The notes: generated by a model from the sequence alone, not told the origin. A stretch of 64,000 bases of DNA from Archangium lansingense (GCF_026626635.1 NZ_JAPNKA010000001.1:2542001-2606000), one strand, 5' to 3'. Positions 28,297-39,341 are shown, numbered from the stretch's first letter. A program made the numbers and translations.

Positions 28297-30171
28297 CTAG
28301 AGCCCGAGCATGTGCCAGTGGTGGAGCCAGGCGGCGAAGGCTGCCGCGGCCAGTGTGGCGCCGGTGAGGGTTAGGCGCAGGGCCAGCTTCCCGGAGCGCT
28401 TCCACCAAGCACGTACGCTCCAGACGAGGGCTCCCGGGGTGAGCACCGTGGCCCCGAGCGCGCAGGCCATCGAGGCTCCCAGCAGCCGGGGCGTATCGCC
28501 GTACTCCAGCTCGGCATGGTGGCGCACCAGGAGCGTGAATCCGGTGAGAAACAGCAGGTGCAGCAGGCCGATGAGCGCCAGCAGACCCGTGGCCGGGCAC
28601 CGATGGAGAACGCCCGCCAACACGGCCAGCGCGAAGAGCACGGCGCACACGACGAGCAGTCCGTAGGTAAAGGAAGCCGTCTCGTACCAAGGCACGCGCT
28701 CGTATGCCGCCGCGGGCTGGTTCTCGAAGAACAGGTGCGTGATGTGGCCCTCCGTGTCCTCACGGAAAGCCACGCGCTCCGGTGAGGCCGGGTCCTCGGA
28801 GGGACGGAAGAGGTGGGGCTCTACCTCCACCCAGCGCCGGGGAGTGTGTCCGGGCTCCCGGATATGCAGGGTGCCATCGCCACCGTCTCGCACGCGGATT
28901 TCCTGGCGCCACCCCAGCGAGGCCTCCGCCGTGCCGTAGGCCCGCCACGTCGTCTGGTATCCCCCTGCGAATCGTGCTGCCCGTCCGGCGAAGTCCGTCG
29001 TGGGCGTGAGTGCACGCGAGGGCGGGGCTGGGTGGGGGTGCTCGAGAACGGCGCGCAGCAGCTCCATCCGAGCTCGCTGCGCGGCATCCTGTTCCCCTGG
29101 GCTGTTGTACGAGACGAACAACCCCATCCCCTGCTCGGGTATGAGCACCAGCAGCGAGTGGAAGAGGTATGCGTCCCCCAAGTGCCCGATGAGCCGCTGG
29201 CCCTGGAGGTGAAACTCCATGAAGCCGTGGGCCCATCCGCTCAACCGGGAGTCATGCGTGAAGTGCTGGCGATGCATCTGCCGCACTGTCTCCTCGCGCA
29301 GGATGCGGTGGCCCTCGTGCTGTCCTCCCTGGAGGTGCGCGAGCATGAACCTCGTCAGGTCCGTGGCCGTCGTGAGCAGCGAGCCGCTGGAGGCCACCAC
29401 CACCTGCTCCAGAGGCTGCGCGCGCAGGCTTCCGTTCTCGACGGTGTGTCCCAGGGCCATGTCTGCGGCGAGCTCCGGTGGCACCGTCCTGCGGAAGAAG
29501 GTGCGCCTCATGCCCAGTGGCTCCAGCACGTTCTCCCGGAGGTACTGCTCGAAGGGCTGGCCGGACACCCGCTCGACGATGTGCTCGGCCAAGCTCGTCC
29601 CGTAGTCGGAGTACGCCGACAGTTCGCCCGGGGGCCGCACCCGGGCCGGCATGCGCTCCCGCAGGTATTCCGCCAGGGGGCCGGGTGGTGGGCCCTCGGC
29701 CCAGAGGCGCTCGTGCACCTCGAAGCCTCCCGCATGCGCCATCAGGTGCGCGAGCGTGAGGGGCTGGGCGTACGCCGCGGGGAACCGCACGTCCTCCAGG
29801 TACGTGTGGACATCGGCGTCCAGGTCGAGCCGCCCCTGCTCGGCGAGCTGCATCACCGCCGTCCAGACGAACAGCTTGCCGATGGAGGCCACGCGGAAGA
29901 GGGTCCTGTCCGCCACCACGGGCGTGTGGTTCTCGGCGTTCGCGTCGCCGTAGCCTCGGGCCAGCACCACTTGTCCGTCCCGCACCACCGCCACCGTCGC
30001 TCCGGGAATCCGGTATGCCGCGAGCTGCCCGGTGACCACGCGCTCCACGAGCGACTCGAGTGATGCCGCATCCGTCTGCAGGGGAGCCTCGGCCCACGCT
30101 GGCATCGCCAGGGCGAGCACCAGCACCAGGGCGGACAGACCCAGGGAGGCGCTGGGCGGCTTGGACGGCAT
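28297..30171 (-). CDS. Serine hydrolase (beta-lactamase family) with C-terminal membrane domain
   Basis: A 624-residue exported enzyme. After a signal peptide (ALVLVLALAMPAWA), the penicillin-binding-type hydrolase domain has the nucleophile Ser96 in ASIGK (SxxK), Tyr187 in the YSDYG motif, and HLGD as the third motif. Residues 400-500 form a beta-rich lipocalin-like domain (AGGYQTTWRAYG, IREPGHTPRRW). The last 110 residues contain about four membrane helices (YGLLVVCAVLFALAVLAGVL, LLALIGLLHLLFLTGFTLLV, and two more). This architecture is known in esterase/D-aminopeptidase-like proteins. The substrate is unclear, perhaps peptidoglycan or a peptide ester. The start at 30171 is preferred because the signal peptide begins there; a Met 13 codons upstream is possible. 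Confidence 0.88.
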   Translation of the reverse strand: MPSKPPSASLGLSALVLVLALAMPAWAEAPLQTDAASLESLVERVVTGQLAAYRIPGATVAVVRDGQVVLARGYGDANAENHTPVVADRTLFRVASIGKLFVWTAVMQLAEQGRLDLDADVHTYLEDVRFPAAYAQPLTLAHLMAHAGGFEVHERLWAEGPPPGPLAEYLRERMPARVRPPGELSAYSDYGTSLAEHIVERVSGQPFEQYLRENVLEPLGMRRTFFRRTVPPELAADMALGHTVENGSLRAQPLEQVVVASSGSLLTTATDLTRFMLAHLQGGQHEGHRILREETVRQMHRQHFTHDSRLSGWAHGFMEFHLQGQRLIGHLGDAYLFHSLLVLIPEQGMGLFVSYNSPGEQDAAQRARMELLRAVLEHPHPAPPSRALTPTTDFAGRAARFAGGYQTTWRAYGTAEASLGWRQEIRVRDGGDGTLHIREPGHTPRRWVEVEPHLFRPSEDPASPERVAFREDTEGHITHLFFENQPAAAYERVPWYETASFTYGLLVVCAVLFALAVLAGVLHRCPATGLLALIGLLHLLFLTGFTLLVRHHAELEYGDTPRLLGASMACALGATVLTPGALVWSVRAWWKRSGKLALRLTLTGATLAAAAFAAWLHHWHMLGL

Positions 30172-30314
30172 GCCACAGGTGTAGCGGACTTTCCCTGTCG
30201 AAGGGAACACAGGGGCCCGCGCTTCTCATGGCCCCGGAAGGTCCGGGCCGCTAACAAGGGCGTCACACGGGCGTCCGCCCTGGCGGCGGCCGTACCCCAA
30301 CAAGGAGGGATGTC

Positions 30315-31301
30315 ATGGAGCAGAGGGCACTTGGAAAGCAGGGGCTGAAGGTCTCCGCCCTGGGCCTGGGCTGCATGGGAATGAGCGATTTCTACGGCGC
30401 GGGCGACGAGAAGGAGTCGATCTCCGTCATCCACCGGGCGCTGGAACTCGGGGTGAACTTCTTCGACACGGCGGACATGTACGGGCCGTTCACCAACGAG
30501 AAGCTGCTGGGCAAGGCCATCGCCGATCGGCGCGACAAGGCCATCGTCGCCACCAAGTTCGGCAACGTTCGTGCCGAGGATGGCTCCTTCCTCGGCATCA
30601 GCGGCAAGCCCGACTACGTGCGCAAGGCCTGCGAGGCCTCACTGAAGCGGTTGGGAGTCGACCACATCGACCTCTATTACCAGCACCGCGTGGACACCAC
30701 CGTTCCCATCGAGGACACCGTGGGCGCCATGGCCGAGCTGGTGAAGCAGGGCAAGGTCCGCTACCTCGGCATGTCCGAGGCCGCGCCCGATACCCTCCGC
30801 CGCGCTCACAAGGTGCATCCCATCTCCGCGCTCCAGACGGAGTACTCGCTTTGGAGCCGGGATCCGGAGGATGACGTCCTCCCCACCGTGCGCGAGCTGG
30901 GCATCGGCTTCGTCCCCTACAGCCCCTTGGGCCGCGGCTTCCTCACTGGCCGCTACCGCCGCCTCGAGGACCTCGAGCCCAATGACTGGCGCCGCAACAA
31001 CCCGCGCTTCCAGGGCGAGAACTTCGCCAAGAACCTCCAGCTCGTGGACAAGATCAACGAGCTGGCCGCGCGCAAGAAGGTGAAGGCCTCGCAGCTCGCG
31101 CTCGCGTGGGTGCTGGCCCAGGGCAAGGACCTCGTCCCCATCCCCGGCACCAAGCACGTGAAGTACCTCGAGGAGAACATCGCCGCGGCGGACATCCGGC
31201 TCACCCCCGAGGAGCTGCGGGAGATCGACGCCATTGTCCCCAAGGGCGTGGCGGCCGGCACCCGCTACACCGAGGCGGGAATGAAGTCCGTCCACCGCTG
31301 A
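30315..31301 (+). CDS. Aldo/keto reductase
   Basis: A 328-residue NADPH-dependent oxidoreductase of the AKR family, TIM-barrel type. The catalytic tetrad is visible: Asp51 (FFDTAD), Tyr56 (DMYG), Lys81 (VATKFGN) and His124 (YYQHRVD). The NADPH-binding loop region [14 protein letters not shown] is near the C-terminus. [12 protein letters not shown] and [10 protein letters not shown] are typical of the AKR11/13 plant-type quinone/aldehyde reductases. A strong ribosome-binding site (AAGGAGGG) precedes the ATG. The VOC gene converges on it with eight bases between stops. The substrate is unknown; xenobiotic or aldehyde detoxification is likely. Confidence 0.95.
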   Translation: MEQRALGKQGLKVSALGLGCMGMSDFYGAGDEKESISVIHRALELGVNFFDTADMYGPFTNEKLLGKAIADRRDKAIVATKFGNVRAEDGSFLGISGKPDYVRKACEASLKRLGVDHIDLYYQHRVDTTVPIEDTVGAMAELVKQGKVRYLGMSEAAPDTLRRAHKVHPISALQTEYSLWSRDPEDDVLPTVRELGIGFVPYSPLGRGFLTGRYRRLEDLEPNDWRRNNPRFQGENFAKNLQLVDKINELAARKKVKASQLALAWVLAQGKDLVPIPGTKHVKYLEENIAAADIRLTPEELREIDAIVPKGVAAGTRYTEAGMKSVHR

Positions 31302-31309
31302 GGCAAGGC

Positions 31310-31696
31310 TCAGGCCGCCGTGTTGGGGAAGTGCGGGTTCTCGATGATCCCGAACTCGTTGCCGAACGGATCCTTCACGGCGGCCACGCGGATGCCACCG
31401 CCCACGTCACGCACGGGGCTGGCGGGCTCGGCGCCGAGCTTCATCAGGCGCTCCCAGGACTGGTCCGCGTTCTCCACGCCCCAGTACGTCACCGCGCCTC
31501 CAGCGCCCGGCTTCCCCGACTTCGGGTCCGGGTCCAGCCCCAGCTCGAAGCCGCCCACGTTGAAGCCCACGTAGAAGGGCTCGTCGAAGTACGGCGAGAC
31601 GCCCAGCACCTGGCTGTACCAGGCCTTCGCCTTCGCCAGGTCCGTCACGTGATACACGGTGGTTCGCAGTCCGAGGATGGGGGCGGGGGTTGTCAT
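31310..31696 (-). CDS. VOC family protein (glyoxalase/bleomycin-resistance fold)
   Basis: A 128-residue single-domain VOC protein. The order is TVYHVTDLAKAKAWYSQVLG, EPFYVGFNVGGFELGLDPDP, VTYWGVENADQSWERLMKLGA and AAVKDPFGNEFGIIENP, which covers both beta-alpha-beta-beta-beta modules. Metal-ligand candidates include His16 and the final Glu. It may bind a metal and catalyse isomerisation or conjugation, but many family members have no known substrate. Its ATG lies one base after the palindromic repeat copy c, whose GTGAGGG sequence sits directly before the start. Confidence 0.9.
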   Translation of the reverse strand: MTTPAPILGLRTTVYHVTDLAKAKAWYSQVLGVSPYFDEPFYVGFNVGGFELGLDPDPKSGKPGAGGAVTYWGVENADQSWERLMKLGAEPASPVRDVGGGIRVAAVKDPFGNEFGIIENPHFPNTAA

Positions 31697-31697
31697 T

Positions 31698-31732
31698 CCC
31701 TCACCCTAACCCTCTCCCAGTGGGAGAGGGGA
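31698..31732 (-). repeat. Dispersed palindromic repeat, copy c (abuts VOC start)
   Basis: On the minus strand it reads CCCTCTCCC, ACT, GGGAGAGGG, TTAGGGTGAGGG, then A and the VOC ATG. The layout is almost the same as at 8362-8402, where GTGAGGG also precedes an ATG. It fills most of the 52-bp gap between the VOC start and the kinase stop at 31749. Confidence 0.8.
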
Positions 31733-31748
31733 CGCCTCGTGGGGTAGG

Positions 31749-34181
31749 TCAGGCTTTCGGGAGCGGTGGGGGCGTCGGAGCTCGTCGCGGCAGCCGCACC
31801 GTGAAGCGCGTGCCCTGTCCCTCTCGCGACGTCACCGTGATGCCTCCCCCATGGGCCAGTACGAGCTGCCGGGTGATGTAGAGCCCCAGCCCTACGCTTC
31901 CCGCTCCACTGCCTGCGTGACGGCCCCGGCGGAAGGGCTCGAAGAGATTCGGCAGGATGGCCTCCTCGATGGCGCTCCCCTCGTTGTGCACCTCGAGGAA
32001 GACCTCTCCGGGCTCGCCCCGGCAGCGCACCGATACCGCCGTGTCCGGCGGGCTGTGCTGGAGCGCGTTGCCCACCAGGTTGCCGAGCACCTGCGCGAGC
32101 CGATCCTCATCCCACTCGCCCCCGCCATCTCCCTCTTGCGTCAGCTCCAGCCGCCGCTCCGGGTGGCTGGCGGCCAGCTCCTCCACCACGCCGCGCGCCA
32201 GCTCGAAGAGATCCATCTTCTTGCGCTCCACGGGGATGCCGCCGCCCAGCCGCGCCTGGCTGAAGTCCAGCAGGTCGCGGATGAGCCGGGTGGACCGGTC
32301 CGACGCGGAGATGATGCGGGTGAGGCTCTTGCTCTGCCGCTCGTCCAGCCCCTCGCGCGCCAGCAGCACGGAGGCCGAGATGCGGATGACGCTCAACGGG
32401 TTGCGCAGGTCGTGGCTGACGATGCCCAGAATCTGCCGCTCGAACTCGGCGAGCTGGCGCGCCTCGGACTCCTGCTGCTTCTGCACGGTGATGTCCACGT
32501 AGGCGCCCGTCATGTAGAGGGGGCGCCCGGTCGCGTCCACGAACGTCTTTCCCTTGCCGCTCAGCCAGTGCACCCGGCCATCCGGCCACACCACGCGGAA
32601 GTCCATCTCGAAGTCCGCGCCCTCGCGCGCGCAGGCCTCGTTGCGTCGTGCGGCCTCGGCCCGGTCATCCGGGTGCACCAGGGCGAGGCAGTCCCCCATC
32701 GTCTGCACCGTGCGCCCCAGTGGCAGGCCGAAGAGCTGGTCCAGGTTCTCGTCCCACTCCAGCGCCCCGGTGCGGATGTCCCAGCGGAAGGTGCCGGTGC
32801 CTCCCGCCCACAGCGCCGCGCGCAGCCGCTCGTCGCGCTCCTGGAGCGTGGCCTCCATCCGCTCGCGCTCCGCCAGCAACTCGCGCAACTGGGCCTCACT
32901 TGCCTCCGCCTGGGCGCGTGCCTGCTGCGCGGCTTCGTAGAGGCGAGCCCGCTCCAGCGCCTGCGCTCCCTGTCTCGCCAGCGCGAGGAAGAACTCCTGC
33001 TCGTCGGGTTGCAGGGTGCGTGGCCGCGCGTAGTTCATCACCAGGGCTCCCATCACGCCCCGGCTGCCGCGCAGCGGCATCACCGCCGAGCCCTCGTAGG
33101 TCAGGAGCCCGGCGAGCGCGGGGTAGCGGCGCTCTCGCTCCTGCCGATTGGCGCAGGTGACGAGCCTGTCATGGCGCACCGCCTCGGTGATTCCCAGCGG
33201 GGCTTCGAGCGGGACGTGCTCGAGGCTCCGCATCTGCTCTCGCGCGTTGGGAGTGGTCCCCACCAGCTCCAGGAACCGCCCGTCCTCGGACAGCAGCCAC
33301 AGCGCCCCCGCCTGCGCGTCCATCGTGGTCACGCCCTGGGTGATGATGACGTCGAGCACCTGCCGGGGCGAGGGAGCCTCGGAGAGCGCGGCGGTGACAG
33401 CCTGCAGGCGTGCGATGCGCTCCTGGGTCCTCCGCTGGTCGTCGATGTCGGCATTGGTGCCGAACCAGCGGACGACGCGGCCGCGCGGGTCGCGCATGGG
33501 CAGGGCCCGGATGAGGTGCCAGCGCCAGGTGCCTCCGGTCTGCCAGAGACGCGCCTCCACCTCATAGGGCTCGCCGGTCCGCAGGCTGTGCTGCCAGCGC
33601 TCCATCAGCCTGGGCAGGTCCTCCGGGTGGACGGCCCTCGGCCACTGCCCGGGCTCTCCGAGCGGAAGGTCATTGTTCTCGTAGCCGCGGCGGCTGATGT
33701 AGTCCAGCACTCCGTCCGGCCGGCTCGTCCAGATGGTGTGTGGCAGCACCTCGGCCAGGGTGCGGTACTGCTGCTGCACCTCGTGCAGGCGCAGCGTCTG
33801 GCGCAGCAGGTGCTCCAGCCGCTCCGGGGTGAGCGCCGACTTGGCGAGGTAGTCCGTGGCGCCCGCCTTCATCAGCTCCACGGCGATGTGCTCATCCCCC
33901 TGCCCGGTGAGCATGATGATGGGGGTCTCCACCAGGGCGGCACGGGCCTTGCGCAGCACCTCCAGGCCGTCCTGGCCCGGCATCTGGAAGTCCATCAGGG
34001 CGCAGTCGAAGGACTGCTCCAGCAGGGCTCCGAGCGCGGCCATGCCGTCGGTCACCTCGACGAGCTGCGCCTCCACCCCCGCTTTGAGCAGGGCGCGCCT
34101 CACCGCGAGCCGATCCACCTCGTCGTCGTCCGCCACCAGCAGACGCAGCGGTTGCTCCTCCATGCGCTCCTCGGCCCTCAC
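31749..34181 (-). CDS. Receiver-PAS-GAF-PAS hybrid histidine kinase
   Basis: An 810-residue cytoplasmic signalling protein. An N-terminal receiver has Asp64 in CALMDFQMPG. A PAS domain (about 140-255, with the WTSRPDGVLDYISRRG core) follows, then GAF (275-430), a coiled linker, and a second PAS/PAC (450-565, RMTGAYVDITVQK-like). The kinase core has His590 in VSHDLRNPLS, then a HATPase with NLVGNALQHS and GSVGLGLYITRQL. The GTG start overlaps the TGA of the upstream receiver gene (GTGA). With the kinase before that, this forms a three-gene relay: kinase, single receiver, receiver-kinase. Phosphate may pass from the first kinase to the small receiver and to this protein's receiver. Met7 (34163), with GAGGAG before it, is an alternative start. 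Confidence 0.93.
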   Translation of the reverse strand: MRAEERMEEQPLRLLVADDDEVDRLAVRRALLKAGVEAQLVEVTDGMAALGALLEQSFDCALMDFQMPGQDGLEVLRKARAALVETPIIMLTGQGDEHIAVELMKAGATDYLAKSALTPERLEHLLRQTLRLHEVQQQYRTLAEVLPHTIWTSRPDGVLDYISRRGYENNDLPLGEPGQWPRAVHPEDLPRLMERWQHSLRTGEPYEVEARLWQTGGTWRWHLIRALPMRDPRGRVVRWFGTNADIDDQRRTQERIARLQAVTAALSEAPSPRQVLDVIITQGVTTMDAQAGALWLLSEDGRFLELVGTTPNAREQMRSLEHVPLEAPLGITEAVRHDRLVTCANRQERERRYPALAGLLTYEGSAVMPLRGSRGVMGALVMNYARPRTLQPDEQEFFLALARQGAQALERARLYEAAQQARAQAEASEAQLRELLAERERMEATLQERDERLRAALWAGGTGTFRWDIRTGALEWDENLDQLFGLPLGRTVQTMGDCLALVHPDDRAEAARRNEACAREGADFEMDFRVVWPDGRVHWLSGKGKTFVDATGRPLYMTGAYVDITVQKQQESEARQLAEFERQILGIVSHDLRNPLSVIRISASVLLAREGLDERQSKSLTRIISASDRSTRLIRDLLDFSQARLGGGIPVERKKMDLFELARGVVEELAASHPERRLELTQEGDGGGEWDEDRLAQVLGNLVGNALQHSPPDTAVSVRCRGEPGEVFLEVHNEGSAIEEAILPNLFEPFRRGRHAGSGAGSVGLGLYITRQLVLAHGGGITVTSREGQGTRFTVRLPRRAPTPPPLPKA

Positions 34182-34588
34182 GGCAGCTCCACCCGAGACC
34201 AGTATGCGTTGAGTGCGGCCATCAACTCCACGAAGGCCGGAGAGGCTACGGGCTTGACGAGGTATCCGGCTACGTTATGCGCGTAGCTTTGCAGCCTGTC
34301 TCTATCGTCATTGGACGTGGTGAGCACCACCACCGGAGTGGAGCGCAGCTCGGGGTCGGCGCGCAGGGCGCGCAGGAACTCGAGCCCGTTCATCCTCGGC
34401 ATGTTGAGGTCCAACAGGATGAGGCGGTTGGTGGACGGCACCGTGCCGTTGCGCAACAGCTCCAGCGCCTGTCGTCCGTCGCCGGCGACGTAGAGGGTGT
34501 TGTGGATGTTGCTCTTCTTGAAGGCGCGCTGGACGTTCATGACGTCCACCGCGTCGTCATCCACCAGCAGGATGTTCAGCGTCTTCAC
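34178..34588 (-). CDS. Single-domain response regulator (Rcp1-like)
   Basis: A 136-residue receiver with no output domain. The phospho-acceptor is Asp60 (LILLDLNMPRMNGLE), acidic residues are in LLVDDDAVD, the switch Thr is in VVVLTTSNDD, and Lys is in GYLVKPV. The pattern KKSNIHNTLYVAGDGRQALELLR matches the Rcp1 group that pairs with phytochrome-like kinases. The GTG at 34588 is preferred: it lies 10 bases after the kinase stop at 34599, whereas earlier starts overlap it. The stop overlaps the start of the hybrid kinase. It is therefore probably the phospho-acceptor for the kinase upstream and may also serve the hybrid. Confidence 0.93.
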   Translation of the reverse strand: MKTLNILLVDDDAVDVMNVQRAFKKSNIHNTLYVAGDGRQALELLRNGTVPSTNRLILLDLNMPRMNGLEFLRALRADPELRSTPVVVLTTSNDDRDRLQSYAHNVAGYLVKPVASPAFVELMAALNAYWSRVELP

Positions 34589-34598
34589 GGATACGCTC

Positions 34599-36722
34599 TC
34601 AGCGCCCCTCGTCGGGGGTGTGCTTCGGCCAGGTGAAACGGAAGGTGGCCCCCTGGCTTGGGGCAGACTCCAGCCAGGCACGCCCCCCGCGTGCCTCTAC
34701 ACTTTTCTTCACCACCGACAGACCAATGCCGGTGCTCTCCACCTCATCACGCGAGCGCAGCGTCTGGAAGATGCCCCAGATGCGCTCATGGTACTCCGGT
34801 GCGATGCCCGGGCCGTTGTCGGCCACGGAGAACTCCCAGAAGGCCCCCACCTGGCGTGCGTCCACCCGCACCCGCGCCTCGGACGAATGGGCGTGCTTGA
34901 AGGCGTTGCCCAGCAGATTGAGGAACACCTGCTGCAAGGGCACCCGCTCCGCGTGCAGGGTGGGCATGCCGGGCGACAGCTCCACCTGCGTGTCGGGCGG
35001 CGGAGCGAGCAGCTCCACGCACTCATGGAGCAGCCGGCCCACGTCCACCTGTTCCGGGCGGCCTCTCATCCGGCCCGCGCGGCTGTAGTCGAGGATGCCG
35101 TTGATGAGCGCCTCCATGCGCTCCACGCGCCCGCGCAGCAGCCGCATCTGCTCGCGGGCCTCGTCGGTCATCACGTCCTGGAGGTCGTCCTCTATCCACT
35201 GAGACAGGTTGGCGATGCCGCGCAGCGGGGCCTTCAGGTCGTGGCTGGCCACGTAGGCGAACTGGTCCAGCTCCTGGTTGCTGCGCTCCAGCGCGGCGAT
35301 GAGGCGCTCGCGCTCGGCCTCGGCGCGCTTGCGCTCGGTGATGTCCAGCACCACCGTGGCTACGCCTAGCGTGGCACCTTCCGCCGAGCGCACGGGTGCA
35401 TAGCGCGCCAGCCAGGCCCGCTCCTCGCCCGAGGGCAGCCGGGTGGACGACTCCACCGTCTGCGTCTCTCCGGTCTCCAGGGCCCGCCGCAGCGACTTCA
35501 CCACGAGGTCCACGCCGGGGCCCTGCGCGGAGAGCACCTCGGGCATGGTGTGGCCCAGGTGGTCCTCGGCGGGCTTGCGGTTGATGTCCTGCAGGGTGCG
35601 GTTGACGCGTACGAAGCACAGCGTCCGATCGAAGAGGGCGATGCCGGCGGGCGCCGCGTCCAGCAGCGTGTCCAGCATCGCACGGGCCTGCTCGGCCAGG
35701 TACTGCTCGTGCTGGGCCCGGCGCATGGCGTCCTGGCTCTCGCGGTACAGACGCGCGTTGTCCAGCGCGAGCGCGGCGCGGCGCGCGAACTCCTCGGCCA
35801 GCGACAGGTCCGCGGCGGAGAAGCTCCGGGTGCTTCCGGCCTGGGCCAGCGTGATGCTGCCCAGCGTCCGTCCGTGCACCACCAGCGGCACGATGATGGA
35901 GGAGCGCAGCCCCAGCTCCCGCATCATTCGCAGGCACTCCTCGTCGCGCGTGAGCTGGGTGTGCAGCGCGTCCGGGATGACCTCCAGCAGCTCTGGCTCA
36001 CCGGTGCGCAGCACGTAGCCGAGCCCGTGGCTGGCATGGTGGAGATCCACGGGCTCTCGGCGAGCGAGCTCCCAGGCGAGCGACTCCCGGGTGGAGTCGG
36101 TATGGGTCACCGCCACGCGTTCGACCGTCTCGTCCGGCCGCACCAGGTCCACCGTGCACCAGTCAGCCAGGCGCGGGACGATCATCCGCGTGAGGTTGCG
36201 CAGCGTCTCCTCGGGGTCCAGCGTGAGGGCGAGCAGGGCACTGGCCTCGGCGAGGAAGCCGTGCACGTCGGCGGTGCGCTTCTGGTCGTCGATGTCCGTG
36301 CAGGTGCCAAACCAGCGGATGATGTGGCCCTGGGCGTCGTGGACGGGAATGGCGCGGCCGAGGAACCAGCGCCAGACGCCATCCAGCCGGCGGCAGCGGT
36401 ACTCCATCTCGAAGGGCTCGCCGGTGCTGAGGCTGTGGCGCCAGCGCTTGTCGGCCTCGGGCATGTCGTCCGGATGGAAGGCCTGCGTCCAGCCATTGCC
36501 CCGCGACTCCTCGTGGTCCAGGCCGGTGTACTCGTACCAGCGCCGGTTGAGGTAGTCCTGGACCCCGTCGGGCCGGGAGGTCCAGACGATCTGAGGCAGG
36601 GCCTCGGCCAGGAGACGGAACTGTTCGCGCTCGGTGTCGAGCCGCTGCTCCGGTCCCGAGACCCCGAAGACGGAGTGCAGAGGATCGTACGCGGTGAGAT
36701 CTCCGTCGGACTGGCGGGACAC
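34599..36722 (-). CDS. PAS-GAF-PAS histidine kinase (phytochrome-related)
   Basis: The start is taken as GTG 36722, which has GGAGGG nine bases upstream; a TTG at 36746 has no ribosome-binding site. The 707-residue protein has a PAS domain (FRLLAEALPQIVWTSRPDG, FHPDDM, and IRWFGTCTDIDDQK as PAC), a GAF domain (about residues 150-330, WCTVDLVRPDETVERVAV), a second PAS (LDTLLDAAPAGIALFDRTL) and a kinase core with VASHDLKAPLRG, NLLGNAFKHA, DNGPGIAPEYHERIW and TGIGLSVVKKSVEARGG. The late motifs are of the phytochrome-kinase type, matched to the Rcp1-like receiver encoded right after it. No chromophore-binding Cys can be identified confidently, so the signal is unknown. Confidence 0.92.
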   Translation of the reverse strand: MSRQSDGDLTAYDPLHSVFGVSGPEQRLDTEREQFRLLAEALPQIVWTSRPDGVQDYLNRRWYEYTGLDHEESRGNGWTQAFHPDDMPEADKRWRHSLSTGEPFEMEYRCRRLDGVWRWFLGRAIPVHDAQGHIIRWFGTCTDIDDQKRTADVHGFLAEASALLALTLDPEETLRNLTRMIVPRLADWCTVDLVRPDETVERVAVTHTDSTRESLAWELARREPVDLHHASHGLGYVLRTGEPELLEVIPDALHTQLTRDEECLRMMRELGLRSSIIVPLVVHGRTLGSITLAQAGSTRSFSAADLSLAEEFARRAALALDNARLYRESQDAMRRAQHEQYLAEQARAMLDTLLDAAPAGIALFDRTLCFVRVNRTLQDINRKPAEDHLGHTMPEVLSAQGPGVDLVVKSLRRALETGETQTVESSTRLPSGEERAWLARYAPVRSAEGATLGVATVVLDITERKRAEAERERLIAALERSNQELDQFAYVASHDLKAPLRGIANLSQWIEDDLQDVMTDEAREQMRLLRGRVERMEALINGILDYSRAGRMRGRPEQVDVGRLLHECVELLAPPPDTQVELSPGMPTLHAERVPLQQVFLNLLGNAFKHAHSSEARVRVDARQVGAFWEFSVADNGPGIAPEYHERIWGIFQTLRSRDEVESTGIGLSVVKKSVEARGGRAWLESAPSQGATFRFTWPKHTPDEGR

Positions 36723-36935
36723 GTCGAGCGGCCCTCCGCGGGGCAAAAGGAGATGGAATCAGCCGAGCAGCCATCCGTCGCCGCTTGTGCGGCACTCCCA
36801 CCTCATCTCTTACTGCGTCCCGGCGACCTCATGTCCGGCACGGCGGACGGGCTGTCGTCCGCGCAACAGGTCACCCAGGCCCGCACATTTCCTGGAGGCA
36901 CACATGCTGGACAAGGGCTCGCCAGGCTGGCTGGT

Positions 36936-38408
<1,473 letters not shown>

Positions 38409-38537
38409 GAGGGAAGACGGTTCCGCACTCTACACCGGCGCCTGGTTGCCTGAGTTGTCCATCCAGGTTCCGGGACACCTGGCGGATGCCCGGGGTGTGC
38501 TTCCTCCTCGAGGAGCCGGTTTGATAGGACGCGTTCC

Positions 38538-39341
38538 ATGACGTCTGGACAGAGCGCAGCGCTGAAACTGCCGTCGTTCCTGCATGGCACCTTCCGCTCG
38601 GCGCGGCAGAAGGCGAAGCGGGAGGGCCTGCGCTGTGGCGAGCAGTACCAGAAGGATGGCACCTTCCTTCTTCCCAGGCAGATGGTGGATGTCCCCCCGG
38701 GTGAGGTGGTGGTGGCGCACGATGTGGTGGACTTCCAGCACGAGCGCCCGGCCTGGCGGCTGTACATGGTGTCGGATGTCATGAGCGGTTTGCGTGAAGC
38801 GGTAAACTGGCAGAACACGTTGCCCATGAGGGATGCCTACGAGGATTTCTGCCTGGAGACAGCCTGGGGCGCGCTCTACTTCGTCCTCGAGCAGATGGGC
38901 CCGGTGAGTGCCCAGCGCACTGCGAAGCGCCTCCAGGCGGTGTTGAACTTCTGGGAACCGCTCGAGTCCGCGCGCTACCTTTTCAAGAAGCTGGGGATGG
39001 CGCAGACGCTTGAGGAGGTGATGGTGGCCTCCTGCGACTGGGCCATGGATGCGTGGTGCCCGCTGGGAGACACCTCGGTGCGCGAGCGGCTGGCGATGGC
39101 GGCGGAGCGCATGGCGCGGGCGACGCGGGAGGACTGCCTCGAGGCCATCTTCCGGGAGATGCCACGCGCCCTCGAGCACGCTGGCAAGCTGATGCACCGG
39201 AGCGTGGTGGCTGATCCTGACTTCCAACGCGAGCGCCTCGCCACTCTCGACTCGTGGTCTTTCGAGCGGGTTTCCGGTGCACGTTCAGGGGACCTCATCT
39301 GGCTATTGACCATCTGGGATCGTGAACTCGAGAAGCAGTAG
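38538..39341 (+). CDS. Hypothetical protein upstream of nuclease-like lipoprotein
   Basis: A 267-residue soluble protein with no signal peptide or membrane segment. An N-terminal beta-rich part (LHGTFRSARQKAKREGLRC, GTFLLPRQMVDVPPGEVVV) is followed by mostly helical sequence with many Trp, Glu and Met (NWQNTLPMRDAYEDFCLETA, VMVASCDWAMDAWCPLGDT). I cannot name the family. It precedes a lipoprotein with a PD-(D/E)XK-like domain on the same strand, with 169 bases between them. In SitA-type loci an accessory gene (sitB) often precedes the toxin, but this protein lacks a lipobox and I see no likeness. It diverges from the sensor kinase gene. Confidence 0.7.
   Translation: MTSGQSAALKLPSFLHGTFRSARQKAKREGLRCGEQYQKDGTFLLPRQMVDVPPGEVVVAHDVVDFQHERPAWRLYMVSDVMSGLREAVNWQNTLPMRDAYEDFCLETAWGALYFVLEQMGPVSAQRTAKRLQAVLNFWEPLESARYLFKKLGMAQTLEEVMVASCDWAMDAWCPLGDTSVRERLAMAAERMARATREDCLEAIFREMPRALEHAGKLMHRSVVADPDFQRERLATLDSWSFERVSGARSGDLIWLLTIWDRELEKQ

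Noticed and set aside
38538-39341. Immunity or SitB gene for the nuclease-like lipoprotein
   Set aside because: No lipobox and no similarity that I can see to known immunity or SitB proteins; position alone is too weak.
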